A DNA stretch of 64,000 nt, taken from assembly GCF_027942295.1 (NCBI RefSeq), contig NZ_CP101416.1, positions 496,001-560,000 on the forward strand, given 5' to 3'. Position 1 is the stretch's first letter, and the number at the start of each line of letters is the position of its first letter. The position numbers and the translations under genes were made by a program. Origin of the DNA: Pseudanabaena sp. Chao 1811. GTDB lineage: Bacteria > Cyanobacteriota > Cyanobacteriia > Pseudanabaenales > Pseudanabaenaceae. The notes under the pieces are model-generated. The model was given only the letters and a program-made list of their open reading frames with translations. It was not told the DNA's origin and searched no databases. Shown here piece after piece: positions 36,650 to 45,708 of the stretch.

Positions 36650-37135
36650 TTACAAGTCTCGTAGCTGTGCTCCCAAAAGATTGCGGTTCATTTCTAAAAT
36701 CGGGCATAACAAATCAGCAATATCCTTAGGCAAGATCTGTTTAACCACATCCTGCATCACTAAATAAGTCACATTACAAGCTTCCTGTGCGCCAAAAGCC
36801 TGCATGATTGTCTGAAACCAATATAAAAACTGCTGTCGCAAAAGTTCGGGGTCATCCAACAAAACTGTCATTGCTGAATGACGCAATACCCGCAAAGTAT
36901 CTTGTTTCCATTTAATTCGCGTATCTTCACCTTTGATTAACAAGGCTTTGGGCTGCGATGCTTGAATTTTGGCAAAAACCGCTTCAACAATTTCTGTCTC
37001 TACGGCTTTGATCCGACGATAGGCTTCTACCCTTGCATCAAAGGAGTTGATATAGTTATCCATAAACTGCAATTCATCATCGCTCGCGTAGCGACCATCT
37101 GAGTTTATTCCTAGTTGTTGCAGTTTACTTAACAT
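36650..37135 (-). CDS. Phycobilisome-like (globin-fold) protein lacking the bilin cysteine
   Basis: 161 residues, all-helical, with the pattern of the phycobilisome family (PF00502-like): a two-helix start (LQFMDNYINSFDARVEAYRRIKAVETEIVEAVF), then KWKQDTLRVLRHSAMTVLLDDPELLRQQFLYWFQTIMQAFG and a C-terminal LPKDIADLLCPILEMNRNLL. Where phycobiliproteins carry RxxACLRD, with the chromophore-binding Cys, this protein has RVLRHSAM, so covalent bilin attachment at that site is unlikely. It could be a regulatory or linker-associated relative. No phycobilisome genes are adjacent. Confidence 0.6.
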   Translation of the reverse strand: MLSKLQQLGINSDGRYASDDELQFMDNYINSFDARVEAYRRIKAVETEIVEAVFAKIQASQPKALLIKGEDTRIKWKQDTLRVLRHSAMTVLLDDPELLRQQFLYWFQTIMQAFGAQEACNVTYLVMQDVVKQILPKDIADLLCPILEMNRNLLGAQLRDL

Positions 37136-37300
37136 AGTTGACGATACTTTGTCCGATAAAAGTGCTATCTATAGTTTATATGGCTAACAGCTTGAAACCA
37201 TCCGCCACTTTAAGCATTATGTCTAGTGATCGCAGATTTTTTGTTACGATCCAGATAAATTGATAAACATCTATGCGATCGTTCGCCGCAATATCCTGTC

Positions 37301-38956
37301 ATGTTATCTGACAACGAACACATTGAAGGGCTATTCCCAGAAGCGGCACAAAACTGGGACTTAAATCGACTCTACGCCGATTTACAAGCTGCTAGTGGTA
37401 AGGAAATTAAACCATTTGAAAAAGCTTGTTTACGGGGGTTACTCTGTCGCTATCGGCCGGGGCAGCTTGCCTTTAAATTGGCATGGACTTCGGGAGCTTT
37501 GCGGGTGGAGTTAAATAAGGGGTTATATAGATCACTAGAAGCGATCGCCGATCAGCCCATTAATACTTTACGTTGGGAAAAAGTCCCTGAATGGCTAGAG
37601 GCAAAAGGCTATAAGGCTCAGCGTCAAAGTTTGCATGATCCTGCGGTCAATTCGTCAACTAGTTCGCAGACGAATTTGGCTGATTGGGGTGAAGCTCCGA
37701 ATATTCAAACCTTTTATGGGCGGATTGAAGAAATTGCCAAATTAGAGCAGTGGATTGTAGGCGATCGCTGTCATCTCTTGGCAATTTGTGGCATGGGTGG
37801 CATTGGCAAAACGGCACTAGCAGTGAAGTTAGTCGAAAATATTCAATCGCAGTTTGATTGCCTAATTTGGCGATCGCTACGAGGCGCACAGCCCACTGCT
37901 CAATTAATCGCCGATCTGCTGCAATTTCTCAACCATTCTCAGCAAACAGGTTTTAGTATTTCTGATCTATTAGAGGTTTTACGTCAGAAGCGTTGTTTAA
38001 TCGTGCTGGATGACTTTGAGGCAACCCTCCAAGATGGGGAACTAGTGGGAGCCTATCGTCAAGGTTGCGAATTATATGCTGAATTGTTGCAGCGTGTGGG
38101 GGCAGAGCGCCATCAAAGTTCTTTAATCCTGATTGGGCGCGAACAACCCAAAGAAATCTCAATGCACCAAGGGGAAGATCAACCAATTCGCTATTACAAA
38201 GTGAATGGATTACAACGCCAAGGAGCCTTTGAGTTGCTAAGAGCCAGAGGCTTTAAAGGTTCTGAGAATGGACTAGATGCGCTGATTCAACAATATCGCG
38301 GCAATCCTTCGGCACTGCGAATTGTGGCAGGGACAATTCAGGAACTCTTTAATGGAAATGTTTCAGAATTTCTCAAACAGACCGCTCTGGCGCTCGGTGA
38401 TGTGTTACGCACCTTGCTCTATCAACAGTTTGAACGGCTCTCAAAATTAGAAAAAGATGTGTTGTATTGGCTCGCCATCAAGCATCGTCCAGTCTCTCTC
38501 TCCACCTTGCGCTCGGAGATGAATTTACAAGCCTCTGGTTCAGAACTAATTGATGCCCTTGAGTCATTACGATGGCGATCGCTAATTGAGAAAATCAGCG
38601 AGCAGGGAGAAGTAATGTTTTTGCTAGAGCCTGTGGTCTTAAAGTACGTCAGTCGCCAATTTGTGGAAGAGGTCAACAAAGAGATTACGGCGATCGCCAT
38701 GCAGCAAAATCTTAAATCCATTAATTTATTGCAAAGTCATGTTTTAGTCGAAGATCGCGCCCCCGACTCGATTCGGGCGATGCAGATTCGGCTAGTGCTG
38801 AAACCAATTAAAGACAAACTCAATAAAGCGATCGCCAAAAACAATATTGAGCTAGATTCCCTAAGAGAGTTACTTGCTAGTCATCAACAGACAAAACCAA
38901 CAGAAGGCACAAGTTACACCGAAGTTAATCTCGCTCTAATCGGCTTATGGTGGTAG
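37301..38956 (+). CDS. NB-ARC STAND ATPase without sensor repeats
   Basis: 551 residues. The N-terminal helical region (about 8-105; PFEKACLRGLLCRYRPGQLAFKLAWTSGALRVELNKGLYRSL) resembles the HTH-like domain heading vWA-MoxR-associated or NB-ARC/WD40 proteins of cyanobacteria. NB-ARC domain: TFYGRIEEIAKLEQWI, Walker A ICGMGGIGKTALAVKL (about 162-177), LIWRSLRGAQPT, Walker B KRCLIVLDDFEATL (about 229-242), LILIGREQP, GNPSALRIVAG. A winged-helix region follows, then the protein ends. The WD40 or TPR sensor repeats usual in this family are absent. Possibly a short natural form or a truncated NLR-like sensor. Confidence 0.85.
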   Translation: MLSDNEHIEGLFPEAAQNWDLNRLYADLQAASGKEIKPFEKACLRGLLCRYRPGQLAFKLAWTSGALRVELNKGLYRSLEAIADQPINTLRWEKVPEWLEAKGYKAQRQSLHDPAVNSSTSSQTNLADWGEAPNIQTFYGRIEEIAKLEQWIVGDRCHLLAICGMGGIGKTALAVKLVENIQSQFDCLIWRSLRGAQPTAQLIADLLQFLNHSQQTGFSISDLLEVLRQKRCLIVLDDFEATLQDGELVGAYRQGCELYAELLQRVGAERHQSSLILIGREQPKEISMHQGEDQPIRYYKVNGLQRQGAFELLRARGFKGSENGLDALIQQYRGNPSALRIVAGTIQELFNGNVSEFLKQTALALGDVLRTLLYQQFERLSKLEKDVLYWLAIKHRPVSLSTLRSEMNLQASGSELIDALESLRWRSLIEKISEQGEVMFLLEPVVLKYVSRQFVEEVNKEITAIAMQQNLKSINLLQSHVLVEDRAPDSIRAMQIRLVLKPIKDKLNKAIAKNNIELDSLRELLASHQQTKPTEGTSYTEVNLALIGLWW

Positions 38957-39054
38957 TTATAGGCAATCTCGCTGAATATCAATAGAGATAAGCGATCGCC
39001 TTAATTTATAAGATAAAATCCCCAGTTAATATATTACCTGCGCGATCGCAAAAC

Positions 39055-40302
39055 ATGATGTTTAGCTTTCTAAAAAGAAACCGTGATTTGGAAACACCTG
39101 AATATCAACTATGGCGACAGCAGTTTATGCAAAAGAGACTTAGTTTAGGAATGCGAATTGCATTCTTTTACTTTGTCACATTACTAGGTGAGCAATTTAT
39201 ATATTTATTACGGGGTTCCACTCACTTTTCGCAAATTTGGCTTATTACCATTCTGATAATTTTAGCAGCAATTATCTATGGCACAAACCATCTCAAAAGA
39301 CTGCGCTCACCATTACAAACTTCACTGATTTTCTTAAGCATTTCTTGGACAATTACAATATTAATCCAACTTGTTGACACCATAAGTAGGCGAGTCAAGC
39401 CAGAGATGATGTTAATTTGGTGGATGGTGACATTTTTCTCTCAAGCCACTTTAGTGCCAGTCCGTTGGCGATTTCATCTCATTTCACAATTAGGAGGATT
39501 AGCCTATTATTTTATAGTAAATACTGCTGTAGGTATTGATGTGATTCCTAATAATATACCTACAATCTCTTGGTTTATTAATATATTTTGGACTTGTTTT
39601 ATTAGCAATATTTCTGTTTATCTCTATGAGAAATTAGCTAAGTCAGAATTTTATGCTCGCAATACCTCTGAGAAACTGTTACTAAATATCTTACCTGAAT
39701 CAATCGCAATGAGGCTCAAAGATGATGAGAACACTATTGCCGATAGCTTTACCGATGTGACAGTTTTATTTGCAGATATTGTCGGATTTACACAACTTTC
39801 TAGTCATTTACCACCCGACCAAGTTGTGGAATTTCTCAATCAAATTTTTTCGCAATTTGATCGCTTAGTCGAAATCCATCAATTAGAAAAGATTAAAACC
39901 ATCGGTGATGCCTATTTGGTAGTATCGGGACTTCCCTATCCGCGACCTGATCATACTGAGGCGATCGCTGATATGGCGATCGATATGCAAATAGCGATGT
40001 ATAAATTCAATCAAGAGACAGGAAAAAACCTGAGTATTCGCATTGGTATTCACACAGGTCCCGTAGTTGCAGGTGTCATCGGACTGAAAAAATTTGCTTA
40101 TGACCTTTGGGGAGATACAGTTAATACAGCCTCACGCATGGAATCCCACGGAATTGCAGGTAAAATTCAAGTCAGTGCATGTGCTTATGAGCGCCTTAAA
40201 CATCTCTATAAGTTTGAAGAAAGAGGTGTAATCACAGTCAAAGGTAAGGGAGACATGACCACCTATTTTTTATTGGGCAAAGTATTAGGGACTTGCCTCT
40301 AA
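39055..40302 (+). CDS. Membrane-bound class III adenylate cyclase
   Basis: 415 residues. Six hydrophobic segments (about 33-190) form a membrane domain, followed by a cytosolic class III cyclase domain (about 225-410). Metal-binding Asp241 (VLFADIVGFTQLS) and Asp285 (KIKTIGDAYLVVSG) are present, as are the adenine-specifying Lys (in KIKTIGD) and Asp350 (AYDLWGDTVN) and the transition-state Asn357/Arg361 (NTASRM). The residues predict cAMP rather than cGMP production. The last 18 bp overlap the convergent FAD gene. A second ATG is one codon downstream. Confidence 0.93.
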   Translation: MMFSFLKRNRDLETPEYQLWRQQFMQKRLSLGMRIAFFYFVTLLGEQFIYLLRGSTHFSQIWLITILIILAAIIYGTNHLKRLRSPLQTSLIFLSISWTITILIQLVDTISRRVKPEMMLIWWMVTFFSQATLVPVRWRFHLISQLGGLAYYFIVNTAVGIDVIPNNIPTISWFINIFWTCFISNISVYLYEKLAKSEFYARNTSEKLLLNILPESIAMRLKDDENTIADSFTDVTVLFADIVGFTQLSSHLPPDQVVEFLNQIFSQFDRLVEIHQLEKIKTIGDAYLVVSGLPYPRPDHTEAIADMAIDMQIAMYKFNQETGKNLSIRIGIHTGPVVAGVIGLKKFAYDLWGDTVNTASRMESHGIAGKIQVSACAYERLKHLYKFEERGVITVKGKGDMTTYFLLGKVLGTCL

Positions 40303-41895
40303 AATACTCAGAGCCACAGCCTCTGCTACCTTAATACCATCAATTCCCGCCGAGAGAATTCCTCCTGCATAGCCTGCACCTTCCCCCGCAGGGAAGAGTC
40401 CTTCGGTATTTAGACTTTGATATTTTTCATTGCGCTTAATTCTAATTGGCGAAGAAGTGCGCGTTTCCACGCCTGTGAGCATGGCATCATCCATCGCAAA
40501 CCCCTTGATTTTTTTATTAAATTCGGGAATCGCTTCACGAATGGCAGCGATCGCATAGTCAGGCAAACTCTCACTGAGATCGCCCAAAAGTACATCTGGT
40601 GTATAGGATGGATGCACAGTGCCGAGAGCCTTAGAAGGACGATTCGCCAGAAAATCTCCGACTAACTGAGCAGGAGCTGCATAGGTTCCGCCACCAAGCT
40701 CAAAGGCATGGGATTCTAAACGACGCTGAAAATCAATACCTGCAAGGGGATGCTCTGGATAATCATCGGGGGTAATGCCTACGACGATACCACTATTGGC
40801 ATTGCGTTCATTGCGCGAATATTGACTCATGCCATTAGTCACTACACGCCCAACTTCCGAAGTTGCCGCCACGACTAATCCCCCCGGACACATACAGAAG
40901 CTATAAACCGAGCGACCATTTTTGCAGTGATGTACTAGTTTGTAATCAGCAGCACCTAAGGTTTTATGTCCTGCATAATCACCAAATCTAGCGCGATCAA
41001 TGAGCGTTTGTGGATGCTCAATTCTGAAACCAATCGAGAAAGGTTTTGCTTCGATATATACGCCGTGGTTGTAGAGCATTTGGAAGGTGTCACGGGCACT
41101 ATGACCGACAGCCAAAACTATATGATTGCTAGCAATATATTCGCCACTAGCAAGGGTCACTCCCTTCGCTTTGCCATTTTGAATATCAATATCTTCTACT
41201 CGACTTTGAAAATGGATTTCTCCACCAAGTTCTTCAATTCTGGCACGGAAATTCTGGACGATGCCAACAAGCTTAAATGTCCCAATATGCGGCTTATTGA
41301 TATAGAGAATTTCAGGTGAGGCTCCTGCATTCACAAATTCGGTGAGAACTTTGCGCCCATAGTGTTGTGGGTCTTTGACTTGGCTATAGAGTTTCCCATC
41401 GGAGAAAGTGCCTGCACCACCTTCACCAAATTGAGCATTAGATTCAGGATTAAAAGCTGCTCTTTTTTTCCAGAAATTAAAGGTGTCGGCAGTGCGATCG
41501 CGTACTGCCTTACCCCGTTCTAAAATAATCGGACGAAATCCCATTTGCGCCAACATTAGCCCTGCAAACATCCCTGCGGGCCCCAGACCGATGACAATAG
41601 GACGAGTTTTTAAATTACTAGGAGCCTTGGCTACATGGTGATAACTCATGTCTGGCGTAATTGAGATATGTGGATCTGCTTGGAATTTTGCTAATAACTG
41701 CTTCTCTACAGATGTCTCAACATCAACGATGTAAACCAAGTAAATATCTGTTTTCTTTCGCGCATCATAACTACGCTTAAAAATAGAATAATTAGTTAAT
41801 TCTTCTGGCTTAATTTGCAGCTTTTTGAGAATTGCTAATTTCAGCGCATCTTCAGGATGATCTAAGGGTAGTTTAATCTCAGTAATTCGTAACAT
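40285..41895 (-). CDS. NAD(P)/FAD-dependent dehydrogenase (COG2509-type)
   Basis: 536 residues. A small N-terminal domain (about 1-95; ITEIKLPLDHPEDALKLAILKKLQI) precedes the FAD-binding Rossmann motif PIVIGLGPAGMFAGLMLAQMG (about 96-116) with Glu at the strand end (ILERGKAV). Later motifs: EGGAGTFSDGKLYSQVKDP, IVLAVGHSARDT, CMCPGGLVVAATSEVG, and a C-terminal FAD segment LFPAGEGAGYAGGILSAGIDGIKVAEA. It belongs to the uncharacterised FAD-dependent dehydrogenase family. The physiological substrate is unknown. Confidence 0.88.
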   Translation of the reverse strand: MLRITEIKLPLDHPEDALKLAILKKLQIKPEELTNYSIFKRSYDARKKTDIYLVYIVDVETSVEKQLLAKFQADPHISITPDMSYHHVAKAPSNLKTRPIVIGLGPAGMFAGLMLAQMGFRPIILERGKAVRDRTADTFNFWKKRAAFNPESNAQFGEGGAGTFSDGKLYSQVKDPQHYGRKVLTEFVNAGASPEILYINKPHIGTFKLVGIVQNFRARIEELGGEIHFQSRVEDIDIQNGKAKGVTLASGEYIASNHIVLAVGHSARDTFQMLYNHGVYIEAKPFSIGFRIEHPQTLIDRARFGDYAGHKTLGAADYKLVHHCKNGRSVYSFCMCPGGLVVAATSEVGRVVTNGMSQYSRNERNANSGIVVGITPDDYPEHPLAGIDFQRRLESHAFELGGGTYAAPAQLVGDFLANRPSKALGTVHPSYTPDVLLGDLSESLPDYAIAAIREAIPEFNKKIKGFAMDDAMLTGVETRTSSPIRIKRNEKYQSLNTEGLFPAGEGAGYAGGILSAGIDGIKVAEAVALSILEASP

Positions 41896-42101
41896 AATTT
41901 AAGGCAATTCTTAGTTTATTAACTTAGCTGTAAGTACTTGAGCAAATCGCTTTAACATCAACAATGAAAGCCATGTACTCAAGTTCTTAGATTATTTGCA
42001 TAAGTCCTAGAACTATTAATTATAGTTTGCAATTACATTAACAACTTTACCCTCAGCATCTATTTCCATGAACTCGGCTGCTTTCACTCCATTTTGATTA
42101 A

Positions 42102-43358
42102 CTGAGAACTTGCACCATTCTGGAAAGGGGTTGCAAAGAGAGTAAAGATGTGAAAAAAAGGGCGTAGTAGTAAATTAAATAACGATTATGGAAAGCATCG
42201 TTAAGCACGCCCAAGGTTTAGTGTATAGCCTAATTTGTCTGATGCCAAGTGTGTATCAAAAAGCAAGTCTGAATGCAATATTAGGGCTATTTCTGGAAGC
42301 GCAAGGGCATCCCTATCCAGAACATACACAGGTAAAATCAGCGAGTGCATTAAGCCGATTTCTCAATCACTATAACTGGTCAACAAGAGGACTAATTCGA
42401 GCAACAAGGCTGTCAATTTTGGGGCAAATCGCCAAGCATCGCCCATCGAAGAGAGTGCCATTAAAGATACTGATAGACCTGACCACCTTAGAAAAAAGCG
42501 GCAAGTTTTTACATTTGAGCAATCCCACCCCAAACGAACCAGACCCATGGGTGAGAATCCTCAACGGAAAGCGAGGACTACATCTGGTTGTACTGTATCT
42601 GGTCTATGGAGAGTGGCGCGTACCATGGAGTTTTAGAGTATGGCGCGGCAAAGGATACTCCAGTCCCTCTGACTTAGCTTGTAAGTTATTGGGGACAGTA
42701 CCCAAGCAACTAACCCAAGGCAAGACTGTGATTGTCCTTGCTGATACTGAGTTTAGTACGGTGAAGTTTTTCAATGCTGTCCGCGCCAAGTCTTGGCGCA
42801 TCGTTGTCGGTGTCCGCAACAATCGTAAACTTCAAGATGGACGTACCGTCAAACAACTTTATCCCCATGGCAAACGTGGACAACTAATTTTACTGGAAGG
42901 GCTAAGTACGCCTTTGACGATCTCTTGGTTCTGGCTCAAAAGAGCCGATAGTAAACGGGAGTTACGCTTTGTGGTCTCTTCTCATCCTTATTCTGGCGCT
43001 TATCTGGTGATGTTAGGTCGTAAGCGTTGGGCGATTGAGGGATTCTTCAAAACCATCAAACATCGCTTTGGTTTGCATTGTTTTGGGCAATCTACAAAAC
43101 TTGGCGTTTATCGTTGGCTTATCCTCTCTCTGCTTTCTTATCTTTTGGCTCATTGGATTGATCAATGGTCGTTTCCTCCCATCTTGGACTGGAAAGCTAC
43201 CTGTGATTTAACCCTTTCTGTTTTATTCCCTTCTGTCCTTTGGTTGAAACTTCTCAGGTATCTTCAAATTAGTGCCGATATTGCTGCTCGTCATGGCTTT
43301 GAAATTATTCTCAAACCCATTCCCACTTGACTCTTTCACGAATGCTGCAAGATCTCAG
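42102..43358 (+). mobile_element. IS4/IS701-type insertion sequence, 1257 bp
   Basis: Imperfect terminal inverted repeats CTGAGAACTTGCACCATTC (left) and CTGAGATCTTGCAGCATTC (right, inverted) and a 4-bp target duplication TTAA (42098-42101 and 43359-43362). TTAA fits the YTAR target reported for IS701. The interrupted gene is restored in frame when element and one TTAA are removed. Confidence 0.9.
42188..43330 (+). CDS. IS4/IS701-type DDE transposase
   Basis: 380 residues, full length. It contains the first catalytic Asp region (LKILIDLTTLEKSGK, about 92-106), the second (KTVIVLADTEFSTVKFF, about 178-194) and an IS4-like R-x3-E-x6-K signature in RKRWAIEGFFKTIKHRFGL (about 277-295). It has a basic N-terminal helical region. 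No frameshift is visible, so the element may be active. The exact ISfinder family was not searched. Confidence 0.88.
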   Translation: MESIVKHAQGLVYSLICLMPSVYQKASLNAILGLFLEAQGHPYPEHTQVKSASALSRFLNHYNWSTRGLIRATRLSILGQIAKHRPSKRVPLKILIDLTTLEKSGKFLHLSNPTPNEPDPWVRILNGKRGLHLVVLYLVYGEWRVPWSFRVWRGKGYSSPSDLACKLLGTVPKQLTQGKTVIVLADTEFSTVKFFNAVRAKSWRIVVGVRNNRKLQDGRTVKQLYPHGKRGQLILLEGLSTPLTISWFWLKRADSKRELRFVVSSHPYSGAYLVMLGRKRWAIEGFFKTIKHRFGLHCFGQSTKLGVYRWLILSLLSYLLAHWIDQWSFPPILDWKATCDLTLSVLFPSVLWLKLLRYLQISADIAARHGFEIILKPIPT

Positions 43359-43624
43359 TTAATGTAATATAGGACAATGCTAGAGATTCCCCACATGACA
43401 TCGATTAGCTCAAATTTCAGATCAGGATAGAACGCTAGTCCTTTTTGGAAATATGCACGTAAAGCAGTCTTTCCTGACACTTTACCCGATGGGTCATTAA
43501 GTATTCTGGTAGCGATCGGTGATATCAGGACGATATCCTCACTGTAATGAGATAGAATCGCATCTAAATCATGGGAATTCCATGTCCTAATCCAATCTTC
43601 AGCAAAAGCCAAAGCTTGACTTTC

Positions 43625-44917
43625 TAGGGCAACCGCACACGTTTCTTAACAATTAACGAGATTTAGACAGCGACTATGTTTAAGGCACTTAGGACATCCT
43701 TAAGATAGTTATTGTTCCAGCCAGCTTTAAGACGTTTAGTCTTGACCCCGACCTTACTAGTTTTATCTCTTGACAACAAATTTAAACTGATATGACGTAT
43801 AACAGCTAAGTTTTCGGCAATATAGCCTCGACAGGATTGAGAAGCATCCTCATTAAAGCCAACATCGAGAATCCAATGTAGTCGATTTTCAATACTCCAG
43901 TGATTTCTGACAGATTGGGAAAATCTGTGGACATCACTCTCAAGACTAAGCAGATAGTATCGCTGTTCAGTAGAAATAGTTCCATTTATAATTCGATCTG
44001 ATTCAACCATACCAATACTTTTCAAACCTATCCATTTCTCCGCACCAATTAAGTATTCGGTATTACCCATTGTCCAATAGCGACGGGTTTCAATGCGCCC
44101 ATGTCCTTTCTCAACCGTTTCATAGAACTGATGTTCAATATTTTTGAAGTTCTGTTCTCGTGCAGAGGTAAATAGTTCACGCACATCTTTATGGAGATTA
44201 CCTTGATTGCCTTTCAGCGCTAACACATAATCTGCTCCCTCTTCGATGATTGTTTTCGCGATTTCGGTCTGACATCCCATTGCATCTATGCTCACCACTG
44301 AACCTCGTATCGCTAACATTTTTAGCAATGATGGAATCGCTGTTATTTCATTGGATTTCTCGTCTACTTTTTTCTGTCCCAATACCAAATGTTGTGATGC
44401 TGACCACACACTCACCATATGAATCAGACTACGTGAATTTCCTGATCCCTTTGCCCCTCTCAGAGTTTTGCCATCTATGTTAATCAATTCTCCATCGGTT
44501 GATTTATGGACTGCTTCCATCCAACTAATAAAGCTTTTTTGCAATTCTTCTGGCTTTAGTCTCGCAAATAATCTCTCGAATGTATCTACTGATGGTATGC
44601 CGTTGGCTAATTCCAAAAATGTCTTTAACCATTCTTCTTTCTCTTTGCCATATTCGGCGATTGCGATGAAATTATCAGCTCCACAGATCACTGCACAAAT
44701 CGTGATTATCAATATGTCGAGCAGCTTATGCAGGATACCGTGTGCTGCTCTGGGATCTTGCAAGTTCCCAAAGTGGGTTTCGATTAATCCGATGGGGTTG
44801 ACTGTATCTAGCATTTTGGGCTGCTCATTCTAAATATTCTCTATTCTCTCGTTTCTACCTTTTTCTCCTTGTTAAAAATGCTTACTAGTTTGTTAAGAAA
44901 CGTGTGCGGTTGCCCTA
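43625..44917 (-). mobile_element. ISAs1-family insertion sequence, 1293 bp
   Basis: Perfect 28-bp terminal inverted repeats starting TAGGGCAACCGCACACGTTT (43625-43652 and, inverted, 44890-44917), flanked by a 10-bp target duplication CTTGACTTTC (43615-43624 and 44918-44927), typical for ISAs1. It is inserted in the first codons of the SnoaL-like gene. Confidence 0.95.
43663..44814 (-). CDS. ISAs1-family transposase
   Basis: 383 residues, intact. N-terminal DPRAAHGILHKLLDILIITICAVICGADNF is the hallmark of the family (DDE_Tnp_1-associated domain). Catalytic segments: INIDGKTLRGAKGSGN (first Asp), VVSIDAMGCQTEIAKTI (second Asp) and RNHWSIENRLHWILDVGFNED (Glu, with HWxIEN). The full frame and perfect ends suggest recent transposition. 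Confidence 0.95.
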   Translation of the reverse strand: MLDTVNPIGLIETHFGNLQDPRAAHGILHKLLDILIITICAVICGADNFIAIAEYGKEKEEWLKTFLELANGIPSVDTFERLFARLKPEELQKSFISWMEAVHKSTDGELINIDGKTLRGAKGSGNSRSLIHMVSVWSASQHLVLGQKKVDEKSNEITAIPSLLKMLAIRGSVVSIDAMGCQTEIAKTIIEEGADYVLALKGNQGNLHKDVRELFTSAREQNFKNIEHQFYETVEKGHGRIETRRYWTMGNTEYLIGAEKWIGLKSIGMVESDRIINGTISTEQRYYLLSLESDVHRFSQSVRNHWSIENRLHWILDVGFNEDASQSCRGYIAENLAVIRHISLNLLSRDKTSKVGVKTKRLKAGWNNNYLKDVLSALNIVAV

Positions 44918-44962
44918 CTTGACTTTCTAGAATCATTTGTTCTCCTCTAATTTCATGTTAGG

Positions 44963-45343
44963 CTAATCACTCTCTAGCATAATCATTTTTATCTCAGAAA
45001 TAAAAGTTTTTGCATCAGCGATCGCCCTATTAGCAATTATCTCATCAGCTACAAAATTGGTACTATAATCACCCGACTGTCGCAGATCGTAAGTACTTTT
45101 CAGGAGTTTAGCAATATCTAGGGAAAGCTTGCCCGTATGAGCAAAATGTAGATTTATCAATTTGATCACTCCTTTATGAGTAGAAGTATCTAAACCTTCT
45201 GAAAGCAGCAATGCCTGAGCAGCATAATACATCGCATAATAAGCACGAGATATACAAGAACGATAACGCTTTGCCTCATGCAAAAGTTCTGCTGTTTCTA
45301 AATCCTCGGATGATAAGCTCAAAAGTTTAGAGATTTCACTCAT
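44963..45343 (-). CDS. HEPN-domain protein (toxin-like partner of MNT)
   Basis: 126 residues, helical, with the HEPN core SSEDLETAELLHEAKRYRSCISRAYYAMYYAAQALLLSEG (about 11-50). Many HEPN toxins carry an R-x4-6-H RNase motif. Here the corresponding site reads LRQSGDYS (Arg88, Tyr93), without a His, so RNase activity is doubtful. The gene follows the nucleotidyltransferase with a 4-bp ATGA overlap, the standard HEPN-MNT arrangement (type VII-like toxin-antitoxin). Its end is 27 bp from the broken SnoaL gene start. Confidence 0.88.
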   Translation of the reverse strand: MSEISKLLSLSSEDLETAELLHEAKRYRSCISRAYYAMYYAAQALLLSEGLDTSTHKGVIKLINLHFAHTGKLSLDIAKLLKSTYDLRQSGDYSTNFVADEIIANRAIADAKTFISEIKMIMLESD

Positions 45344-45675
45344 AGCTCAATACCTTCCCGCTTTACTACTCGAATAAAAGAAATTGCAGAATCTAAAAAG
45401 GCTGACTTCGCAGTAGGAATAATTGAAACTAATTCACCATATTTATCCATAAAGTGCCAACCAATATCAGATGTTCGATATATTTCCTCAGCCACATTTA
45501 CAGGATCATCAAGGACTGTCATCACATCAATATCTGAGTCAGGAGTTGCTTCTCCCCTAGCTTGAGAGCCAAACAGAATCACGGAAAATAAGCGATCGCC
45601 ATAAAGATTTACTAAACTAGCTTTTAGCTCCGTTAGTAAAGAGGATAATTGCTTGTTCTCAACGGTTTTCGTCAT
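45340..45675 (-). CDS. Minimal nucleotidyltransferase (MNT antitoxin-like)
   Basis: 111 residues of the pol-beta superfamily. The nucleotide-binding and metal-binding signature VILFGSQARGEATPDSDIDVMTV (about 32-54) includes Gly-Ser and the two catalytic Asp (48 and 50). MNT proteins AMPylate and silence their HEPN partner. The overlap with the HEPN start supports translational coupling. The third catalytic Asp is not obvious. Confidence 0.9.
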   Translation of the reverse strand: MTKTVENKQLSSLLTELKASLVNLYGDRLFSVILFGSQARGEATPDSDIDVMTVLDDPVNVAEEIYRTSDIGWHFMDKYGELVSIIPTAKSAFLDSAISFIRVVKREGIEL

Positions 45676-45708
45676 TGTGCCTGATTCCTGACACCTTGGA
45701 TGCCAATC

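Larger units (their letters stand above)
42016..44936 (-). pseudogene. SnoaL-like (NTF2-fold) gene split by two insertion sequences
   Basis: Three exon-like pieces on the minus strand: 44936-44918 (start ATG behind AGAGGAG, MILESQ), 43614-43359 and 42097-42016 (ending NVIANYN and TAA). Removing the two IS elements and one copy of each target duplication gives exactly 357 nt, a 118-residue frame with no stop: MILESQALAFAEDWIRTWNS onward, across the second joint as SSIVLYYINQNGVKAAEFME. The pattern DWIRTWNSHDLDAILSHYSED and GKTALRAYFQKGL is that of SnoaL-like/ketosteroid-isomerase-like proteins. The gene must now be inactive. Confidence 0.92.
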
